Shown here one piece after another: positions 5,864 to 10,884 of a stretch of 10,884 nt of DNA. The notes beneath the pieces were generated by a model that was not told the origin of the DNA, did no database searches, and saw only the letters and a program-made list of their open reading frames with translations. The stretch comes from Vampirovibrionales bacterium (lineage in GTDB: Bacteria > Cyanobacteriota > Vampirovibrionia > Vampirovibrionales > JAGQHJ01): NCBI GenBank assembly GCA_025451145.1, contig JANWKX010000138.1, positions 1 through 10,884 on the forward strand, written 5' to 3'. Numbering within the stretch: position 1 is the first letter of the stretch; each line of letters starts with the position of its first letter. Both the position numbers and the translations under genes were made by a program.

Positions 5864-5885
5864 TGGACTAAGGTAGTATAGTCCA
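5864..5885 (+). promoter_or_regulatory. Hairpin in the rpsA upstream region
   Basis: TGGACTA (5864-5870) and TAGTCCA (5879-5885) form a 7-bp stem with an 8-base loop between the sigma factor stop and the rpsA ribosome binding site. A TTTT appears only six bases after the stem, so it is a poor terminator. It may instead be an mRNA leader structure; S1 mRNAs are autoregulated through their leaders in enterobacteria. A GATAAT at 5848-5853 could be a -10 box without a good -35. Confidence 0.35.
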
Positions 5886-5919
5886 GTTCATTTTGTTGGT
5901 CAGGAGGTTACCCACTTCT

Positions 5920-7071
5920 ATGTCCCCATCGGGTAAAAAGGTGTTCCATACTGGAGACACAGAGTCTACGGCGTTAATGCAGGAATTTGAAAATCTCCTG
6001 AGCCGCTATGACTATAACTTTAAGAAAGGTGATATCGTCAAAGGGACGATTGTTTCCCAAGATAACAGCGGTGCCTTGGTGGATATCGGTGCAAAAACCT
6101 CTGCCTACCTTCCTTATAAAGAAATTGGTCCGATTGCGAACCCAGCCGAAGGCCTTAAGCCTGGTGGTGAGTTTGATTTCTACATTCTTCGTGAAGAAAA
6201 CGAAGATGGACAACTGACGTTATCCCGAAGACGGGTCTTTACCGCGCAAAGCTGGAATGAACTCCAAGCCATTGTGGATAACGATGCCGTGATTGAATGT
6301 ACCGTCACCTCCGTGGTGAAAGGCGGTCTTCTGATTGATGTCATGGGCCTTCGTGGATTCGTGCCGTCGAGCCATCTTCGCGTGAAGTCATCTCTGGAGG
6401 AGCTGGTGGGGCAGACCTTGCCTTTCAAAATTTTAAGTCTGGATCAGCAAAGAAACAATATTATTCTCTCTCACCGAAAAGTGATGGCCGAACAAATGGC
6501 CGAGCAGCGTAAAGAGCTTTTTGCAGACCTTCATGTCAACGACGTGGTTGAAGGTGAAGTTGTTCGCCTCACAGATTTTGGTGCCTTTATTGATTTAGGT
6601 GGCGTCGATGGTCTCTTACCCCTTTCCCAGATGTCCTGGCGGTGGGTTGAGCATCCCTCGGATATTCTCAGTATCGGTGAGAAGGTCAAGGTTGAAGTCA
6701 TTGGTATCGACTTTGAAAAGCAACGCGTCAGCCTGAGCATTAAGAGCCAATTCCCCGATCCGTGGATCGAGGTGGTTAAAATCCTGGCTCTCAATGAAAA
6801 GGTGGAAGGCACTGTCACCCGAATCAAGCATTTTGGGGCTTTCGTTGAAGTCTATCCAGGGGTTGAAGCCTTATTGCCCAGTCGTGATATTACCGAGCAG
6901 CAGAATCAGACCGGTAAGCAAATCAATGTCGGTGACAAAATCGAGACCTATATTGTGAAGTTTAACCCTGAAGAACGTCGAATCAGCTTAAGCTTTGAGC
7001 CTCTCTCTGATGAAGAGCGGAAGATGGTTGTGGCCAATGCTTTTGGTGGTGAATCCGGGCGCGAAGGTTAA
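5920..7071 (+). CDS. rpsA: 30S ribosomal protein S1, four S1 domains
   Basis: RNA-binding protein that helps the 30S subunit capture mRNA. The 383 residues hold four S1 OB-fold repeats, at about 36-105 (GDIVKGTIVSQDNSGALVDI), 121-187, 207-275 (VVEGEVVRLTDFGAFIDLGG) and 291-361 (KVEGTVTRIKHFGAFVEV), then a short acidic tail. Repeats 3 and 4 carry the canonical FGAF pattern of mRNA-binding S1 domains; repeats 1 and 2 are more diverged, as for the ribosome-binding repeats of known S1. E. coli S1 has six repeats; four or fewer is usual in several other phyla, and the first repeat resembles cyanobacterial S1. The ORF opens at a TTG (5893), but the ATG at 5920 follows AGGAGGT (12 bases from AGGAGG to ATG) and is preferred. 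A strong hairpin terminator follows the stop. It is probably essential and highly expressed. Confidence 0.92.
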   Translation: MSPSGKKVFHTGDTESTALMQEFENLLSRYDYNFKKGDIVKGTIVSQDNSGALVDIGAKTSAYLPYKEIGPIANPAEGLKPGGEFDFYILREENEDGQLTLSRRRVFTAQSWNELQAIVDNDAVIECTVTSVVKGGLLIDVMGLRGFVPSSHLRVKSSLEELVGQTLPFKILSLDQQRNNIILSHRKVMAEQMAEQRKELFADLHVNDVVEGEVVRLTDFGAFIDLGGVDGLLPLSQMSWRWVEHPSDILSIGEKVKVEVIGIDFEKQRVSLSIKSQFPDPWIEVVKILALNEKVEGTVTRIKHFGAFVEVYPGVEALLPSRDITEQQNQTGKQINVGDKIETYIVKFNPEERRISLSFEPLSDEERKMVVANAFGGESGREG

Positions 7072-7093
7072 GACCTTATCTATATCTTTTCAG

Positions 7094-7128
7094 AAACGTC
7101 CCGATAATCTGAATTATCGGGACGTTTT
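7094..7128 (+). terminator. Intrinsic terminator after rpsA, probably bidirectional
   Basis: AAACGTCCCGATAAT (7094-7108) and ATTATCGGGACGTTT (7113-7127) make a perfect 15-bp stem with the tetraloop CTGA, followed on the plus strand by TTTT (7125-7128). It begins 23 bases after the rpsA stop. The converging small gene on the minus strand ends at 7161 and would reach the same hairpin, but there only TTT follows the stem, so termination in that direction may be weaker. Confidence 0.85.
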
Positions 7129-7160
7129 AGGCTGATGGCGGAATTGTGGAACCAGGGTGT

Positions 7161-7478
7161 TTAGCTACTGCTACGCATTTTATGATGAGTCTCTGCCTGC
7201 TCCAGCTTCATGTTAATTTTTTTGAGCTTCATTTCCAGGCTGGCTTGGCTCGGTGGCGGTGTCTTGGCTTCACTGCTTTCAACTTTGTCCAGATGTTTCA
7301 TGAATTTATCAGCTTCTTTGCTGGTAATGATGCCACTTTTTTGATCCGTTTGAATGCGGGTCATGGTGGTTCCAATTTGTTTATCAACCGAGGATGGAGC
7401 GGTTTGCGCAAAACCCAGACTGGCGGGTACAACAAGCGCGGCCATGAGGATGGCTGTCGTGAAATAGTGCCTGATCAT
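7161..7478 (-). CDS. Small exported protein, function unknown
   Basis: 105 residues with a clear Sec signal peptide: a positively charged start (MIRHYF), hydrophobic core TTAILMAALVVPASLG, and a likely cut after GFA (residue 24), leaving about 81 residues outside the inner membrane. No lipobox cysteine is present. The mature part is polar and mostly helical, with a segment SGIITSKEADKFMKHLDKVE (about 48-67) like small periplasmic helix-loop-helix proteins that have a glycine-led turn followed by an acidic helix. A Lys/Glu-rich helix and a basic tail follow. I recognise no family. The start at 7478 has AAGGAG seven bases upstream. It converges on rpsA and shares its terminator, and it is preceded on the same strand by the peptidase gene 119 bases away, so cotranscription with that gene is possible. 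Confidence 0.8.
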   Translation of the reverse strand: MIRHYFTTAILMAALVVPASLGFAQTAPSSVDKQIGTTMTRIQTDQKSGIITSKEADKFMKHLDKVESSEAKTPPPSQASLEMKLKKINMKLEQAETHHKMRSSS

Positions 7479-7551
7479 ATCGGCTCTCCTTATGCAAATG
7501 CTGGTGCTTTAAATTGCGATGCAATCTATGTTCCAGTATCGCTACCCAATC

Positions 7552-7571
7552 GCCTAATACAATTACTAGGC
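7552..7571 (-). repeat. Inverted repeat upstream of the small exported protein gene
   Basis: On the minus strand GCCTAGTA-ATTG-TATTAGGC gives an 8-bp RNA stem with one G-U pair and a four-base loop. It is not followed by a U-run, so it is not a typical terminator of the peptidase gene ending at 7598. A second small palindrome, ATTGC-GAT-GCAAT, lies at 7513-7525. Both sit in the upstream region of the gene at 7161-7478 and may be operator or mRNA leader elements. Confidence 0.4.
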
Positions 7572-7597
7572 TTGGCTATCTTTAAGGACTCAACAGG

Positions 7598-8293
7598 CTA
7601 TCCGTTCGGGAAATCGGGATGCCAGAGAATCGCCTGAATCAAGGCGCTGGCGTTGGCTTCCAGATCAGATTGGGTAAAATTGTCTTCGGGTAATTCCAGG
7701 GTAATGACAGGAATATGGCGCTCTTTACCTATATGTGTTCCAAAGGAACCCGGGGTGGCATAACCGATATCCTCAACCACCGGATAGCCATTTTGAGTGG
7801 CCATGAGGTTTGCCAAGGTTTGCGCCGGTCCGTCATAGTTGATGACCCGATAAGGCGTATGAATGGAGAGAATTTTAAGAGGCGGGTAGTTTTTCAAAAG
7901 CGTCATTAGAAACTGAGTTTCCGGTTCACTGGCAGGACTAGGGCCAGAATAATAAATTGTATTTTGACCCAGTTCAGCCCAGTCCTGGGTGGGGAAATTT
8001 CGATTTAAATCGACCCCATAGGCATTGGTTCTTTGTTTTCGCTGAAAGCCATCGGGATTGAGCAGCGGAATGATCACGACCCGCTTATAGGCAAAGGACA
8101 ACGGAGCAACCTCCCTGAGAAAATAAGAGGCCAGCACTTCAGATTCAGGCTCATCGCCATGAATGGCGGCAAAGATCAAGGTATCTATGGGGCCAGGCTG
8201 GGGAGAGCCTGAAATGTATGTTGGAATGGGACGGTTTTCCCAGGAATATCCGATAGGGCCTAATTGCCAGATAGGGAGAATGGGGTCAATCAT
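7598..8293 (-). CDS. mpaA: M14 zinc carboxypeptidase, MpaA-like murein peptide amidase
   Basis: Predicted to cut the gamma-D-glutamyl-diamino acid bond of murein tripeptides during cell-wall recycling. The 231 residues are close to the E. coli MpaA length (about 240). M14 residues are all visible: zinc ligands His45 and Glu48 (HGDEPES) and His145 (LSIHTPYRV), substrate-side Arg88, Asn97-Arg98 in VDLNRNF, NPDG at 79-82, YSGPSPASEPET at 115-126, and the catalytic Glu200 in VITLELPE. There is no signal peptide, fitting a cytoplasmic recycling enzyme rather than a secreted digestive carboxypeptidase. The ribosome binding site is weak (AGAAGG about 14 bases from the ATG), and a perfect TATAAT lies upstream at 8329-8324. 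No other murein recycling gene is in the window, so the exact substrate is uncertain; M14 family membership is firm. Confidence 0.85.
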   Translation of the reverse strand: MIDPILPIWQLGPIGYSWENRPIPTYISGSPQPGPIDTLIFAAIHGDEPESEVLASYFLREVAPLSFAYKRVVIIPLLNPDGFQRKQRTNAYGVDLNRNFPTQDWAELGQNTIYYSGPSPASEPETQFLMTLLKNYPPLKILSIHTPYRVINYDGPAQTLANLMATQNGYPVVEDIGYATPGSFGTHIGKERHIPVITLELPEDNFTQSDLEANASALIQAILWHPDFPNG

Positions 8294-8323
8294 GGGGTGA
8301 ATCTCGCCTTCTTGGGGAAAAAC

Positions 8324-8329
8324 ATTATA
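8324..8329 (-). promoter_or_regulatory. Candidate -10 box for the peptidase gene
   Basis: On the minus strand this reads TATAAT, a full consensus -10, 30 bases upstream of the start at 8293. No good -35 is visible 16-18 bases upstream, so it may depend on an activator or be chance in an A/T-rich stretch. On the plus strand TATGAT at 8368-8373 is a comparable -10 candidate for the divergent gene at 8434. Confidence 0.4.
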
Positions 8330-8433
8330 TAAATCTTAAGCTAATTTATCTTATTCTGAAACCAGAGTATGATGTGATAGTGGGCTTATCGTATTACGGG
8401 CGAAGATGAGCCACTATCCCCCTGACAATCGCA

Positions 8434-8949
8434 ATGATAACGGTAATCATGATGACACTTTCAATTCTGATTCTAATTGTTTGTATGAGTTTGACGCTTA
8501 TGGGCTGGATGCTGCATCGCTTCCAAGCTGTCATTCAAGCTTTGATGGCTCAAAATGAAATTCATCAAAAAGAGCAAGGGGGCTATGAGAATTTGACGCA
8601 GCAAGTTCATCAGCTTCAGGAAGCCCTAGGGGGTATGCGTAATAGCCTGGACACCGTTGGGAGCCAGGTGGATCATTTAAATGCGCTGGCAGGCCATGCC
8701 TTGGAGTATGCCCAGGAGGGTGAAGACTTCCAATCCGAATTGGAAGGTCAATCCCAGATGCCCCATATTTTAATTGAAATTCGGCCCCGACAAGGGGATA
8801 GGGCTGAAGGCAGCCAGGAGCACCAAGTCATTGATCCGGAAGACCTGTCTCCAGAGATGCTTGAAAAATTCAGGGCCTTTCGAGCCGTTTATCAGGCCAT
8901 TCTCTCTCAACAAACCTTTCCTTCCCGGAAACGACCTGACCTGAATTAA
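8434..8949 (+). CDS. Membrane-anchored coiled-coil protein, function unknown
   Basis: 171 residues. One N-terminal membrane segment (about 6-27, LSILILIVCMSLTLMGWML) has a few residues before it and a histidine/arginine just after it. A helical, heptad-like region rich in Gln, Glu and Leu follows (about 29-95, including LTQQVHQLQEALGGMRNSL). The rest is acidic with a short hydrophobic strand (HILIEIRP, 111-118), a helix LSPEMLEKFRAFRAVYQAIL, and a basic end. I recognise no family; the layout resembles small membrane-tethered scaffolds. No Shine-Dalgarno sequence precedes 8434; ATGs at 8449 and 8452 are alternatives with no better signal. It diverges from the mpaA-like gene and ends 17 bases from the converging aminopeptidase gene, with no clear terminator between. 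Confidence 0.75.
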   Translation: MITVIMMTLSILILIVCMSLTLMGWMLHRFQAVIQALMAQNEIHQKEQGGYENLTQQVHQLQEALGGMRNSLDTVGSQVDHLNALAGHALEYAQEGEDFQSELEGQSQMPHILIEIRPRQGDRAEGSQEHQVIDPEDLSPEMLEKFRAFRAVYQAILSQQTFPSRKRPDLN

Positions 8950-8966
8950 AAGAGCCCTCAATGGAA

Positions 8967-10808
8967 TTAAGGGATACTGATTTGATCTTTCAGCCAGGCT
9001 TTTTCTTCGGGAGAGAGTGTCGGGCTCAGTTTCTGCCAGATTTGATGGTAATAATCCTGAAGCCATGCCAACTCATCATCGGTGAGTTTTGAAAAATCGA
9101 TGAGCTTTTTCTCAAAGGGAACAAAGGTCAAGGACGTAAATTGATACCATGGCTTGCCTTGAAACGGCGGCTTTGATTTGTCTTCGGTGACATAATACAA
9201 GTTTTCCAGACGGATGCCGCCCCAGTCTTTCTGGTAATAGCCTGGCTCAATGGAGGTAACCATGCCAGGTTTAAAGACAACGGTGCCCGCTCTGCTAATC
9301 CGGTTAGGGCCTTCGTGGACATTGAGGAATGCCCCAACCCCGTGGCCGGTGCCATGGGCGAAGTCCAAGCCCATTTGCCCCATCGGGTGACGGCAAACGG
9401 CATCAATTTGCATCCCGTTGGTGCCATCCAGAAAACGATAATTGGCGCAATCGATATGGGCCTTTAAAACGGCGGTATATTTTTCGATTTGATCCGGTGT
9501 CGCTTGGCCAAATATGGTTGTTCGGGTAGTATCCGTGGTGCCGCCCAAATATTGACAACCGGAATCCAGAAGATAAAAATCTCCCGCTTGGCCAATATTG
9601 TGGGGATCCGCTTTGGAATAGTGAATAATGGCGCTATTGCTTCCAATTCCTGGAATCGTAGGGAAGCTCAGATCGTGAAACTCGGGTTCAGCTTGGTACT
9701 TACTCTCCAGATCGCTTCGAACCTCTGCTTCGCTAAAGCGTTTGCCTTTTGAAAAGGCGTCGTCCACATAGGCCAAGTGCCGAATAATGGCTCGGCTGGC
9801 CCGAAAATTGGCCTGAAGCATCTTTTCAATTTCAGTCTGGTTTTTAATGGCTTTTTGAAGGGTAATGGGGTTGGGCTTCTCTACCAGTTGGGCCTTCCCT
9901 TCCACAAGATTCAAGGTTCCCAGCGTTAAGGAATCTCGATCCACCATCACGCTGGAAGGATGACTTTGGAGTAATTGGTTGAGCGCTGTTTCGTAACTGC
10001 CATAGGGCTCAATCTGAACCCCGGCACGCCCAAGGGCTTGTTGAGCATCCGAAGGGATTTTACTTAAATCGGCAAACAAGTGAGCTTTATCCTGGGTTAA
10101 GATCCCATAGGCTTCCAGCACTGGGTTATAGGGAATGTCATTTCCCCGAAGATTAAAGAGCCAGGCCACATCATCCAGTTTGGTGATGGGTAAAATATCC
10201 GCTTGGGCTTTGCTCATCTCGCCCCGGATACTTTGCAACTTCTCCTCAATCGATCGGCCTGTGAGGGCCTTGTCCAGTAGAAAGGCCGGTGTTTGAGGCA
10301 ATGTGGGACGCCCTGTCCAGGTTGGATCCACCAAATTTCCCGAAACAGGAACCCATTTAATAGGCGTTTTCGTCCCAAGTTTCTCTTGTAGGGCTTTTAA
10401 ACGATTGGGTGAGACAAGAAACGGGTCATAGCCAACCGTCAGGGGGTGATCGGCAGAATGGGATTTTGCCAGTTTCTGGAGGGTTTCCTCCAAGGTATCC
10501 ACCCCTTCAACCCCAAGTTTATGGGCTTCAACCACATGTGCGTCGACTTCAGCGTCCACTTGAAGATGAAATCGGCCATCGGGATAGAGATACATTTTTT
10601 TCGGCGTGACCAATAAGGGAGCGCTTTCACCGGTGAATCCCGTCAGCCATTCTATCCGTTTTTTGGTATCCGGCAAATACTCGTTCAAATGCTCGTCTTC
10701 AGGCGGAATATAGTAGACATCAAGACCATGCTGATTGAGTTGTGCGGCCATGCGGGATAATTTCTCCTGGGGGGAGACGGAATGAACCGCTGAGGTACCA
10801 AATGTCAC
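8967..10808 (-). CDS. Xaa-Pro aminopeptidase (aminopeptidase P), three-domain XPNPEP1 type, family M24
   Basis: Removes an N-terminal residue from peptides with proline in position 2. From the GTG at 10808 it has 613 residues: two creatinase-like N-terminal domains (about 12-155 and 170-310) and a C-terminal M24 pita-bread domain (about 320-550) with an extra tail. Dimetal ligands are visible as Asp415 (LLDSG), Asp426 (GTTDTTRT), His489 (HGTGHGVG), Glu521 (SIEPGYY) and Glu535 (GIRLENL); His485 is the usual substrate-side histidine. LDDVAWLFNLRGNDIPYNP (211-229) is typical of the long class shared with human XPNPEP1, rather than the shorter E. coli PepP. The GTG has AGGAG seven bases upstream. 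The frame stays open to the window edge (ATG at 10865, GTG at 10883), but these have no clear site and add a tail that looks neither like a signal peptide nor like the family N-terminus. Confidence 0.93.
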   Translation of the reverse strand: MTFGTSAVHSVSPQEKLSRMAAQLNQHGLDVYYIPPEDEHLNEYLPDTKKRIEWLTGFTGESAPLLVTPKKMYLYPDGRFHLQVDAEVDAHVVEAHKLGVEGVDTLEETLQKLAKSHSADHPLTVGYDPFLVSPNRLKALQEKLGTKTPIKWVPVSGNLVDPTWTGRPTLPQTPAFLLDKALTGRSIEEKLQSIRGEMSKAQADILPITKLDDVAWLFNLRGNDIPYNPVLEAYGILTQDKAHLFADLSKIPSDAQQALGRAGVQIEPYGSYETALNQLLQSHPSSVMVDRDSLTLGTLNLVEGKAQLVEKPNPITLQKAIKNQTEIEKMLQANFRASRAIIRHLAYVDDAFSKGKRFSEAEVRSDLESKYQAEPEFHDLSFPTIPGIGSNSAIIHYSKADPHNIGQAGDFYLLDSGCQYLGGTTDTTRTTIFGQATPDQIEKYTAVLKAHIDCANYRFLDGTNGMQIDAVCRHPMGQMGLDFAHGTGHGVGAFLNVHEGPNRISRAGTVVFKPGMVTSIEPGYYQKDWGGIRLENLYYVTEDKSKPPFQGKPWYQFTSLTFVPFEKKLIDFSKLTDDELAWLQDYYHQIWQKLSPTLSPEEKAWLKDQISIP

Positions 10809-10884
10809 ACGAGCACTCCTTTTGACAAACAAATCCGCAGAAACGGGCGACGTGATAGGGGCCATTGACCCATGTCTCTGCACC

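Noticed and set aside
5893..5919. TTG start nine codons upstream in rpsA
   Set aside because: The extra codons consist of the ribosome binding site itself (AGGAGG read as Arg-Arg); the ATG at 5920 is the better start.
7146..7637. A 163-codon plus-strand open frame across the small exported protein gene
   Set aside because: It lies opposite a gene with a clear signal peptide and ribosome binding site, has no site of its own, and its composition is that of an antisense shadow.
8950..8966. Terminator between the converging genes at 8949 and 8967
   Set aside because: Only a 4-bp CCCT/AGGG pairing can be drawn and no U-run follows.

Overview
The window (about 48% GC by eye) is a gene-dense bacterial chromosomal segment. 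It contains no phage, transposon, CRISPR or rRNA/tRNA signal. Most genes have good AAGGAG-type ribosome binding sites. The ribosomal protein S1 homologue has four S1 domains and a first domain that resembles cyanobacterial-type S1. A lineage in or near Cyanobacteriota, for example the non-photosynthetic Vampirovibrionia, is therefore one reasonable guess, but it rests on recall of family sequences and is weak.

Layout. 1-1822 (minus strand): the head of a histidine biosynthesis operon, with a promoter, a 32-codon leader peptide containing nine His codons, an attenuator, hisG, and hisC cut by the window edge. 1852-2301 (minus): an unrecognised 149-residue protein. 2529-4460 (plus): a DinG/XPD-family helicase. 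4461-4871: a 411-base gap that probably holds the control region of the next gene. 4872-5834 (plus): a sigma-70 family factor without region 1.1. 5920-7071 (plus): ribosomal protein S1, followed by a strong hairpin terminator. 7161-7478 (minus): a small exported protein. 7598-8293 (minus): an MpaA-like M14 zinc peptidase. 8434-8949 (plus): a membrane-anchored coiled-coil protein. 8967-10808 (minus): a three-domain Xaa-Pro aminopeptidase of the XPNPEP1 type.

The most interesting element is the his leader at 1576-1822. The peptide segment HTHHHVAHHHGHH lies just upstream of hisG. The RNA around it can form two mutually exclusive sets of helices. In one, segment 1 (1727-1739) pairs with segment 2 (1653-1667), leaving an 11-bp hairpin plus U5 terminator (1576-1610) free to form. 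In the other, segment 2 pairs with the 5' arm of that terminator. This is the logic of ribosome-mediated transcription attenuation: starvation for charged tRNA-His would stall the ribosome over segment 1, release segment 2, and allow read-through into hisG-hisC.

The other genes look like housekeeping functions: DNA processing, transcription initiation, translation, and peptide/murein-peptide turnover. They show no shared pathway. Two details stand out: the helicase lacks the fourth cysteine of the usual iron-sulfur site, and the sigma factor has a diverged region 2.4.
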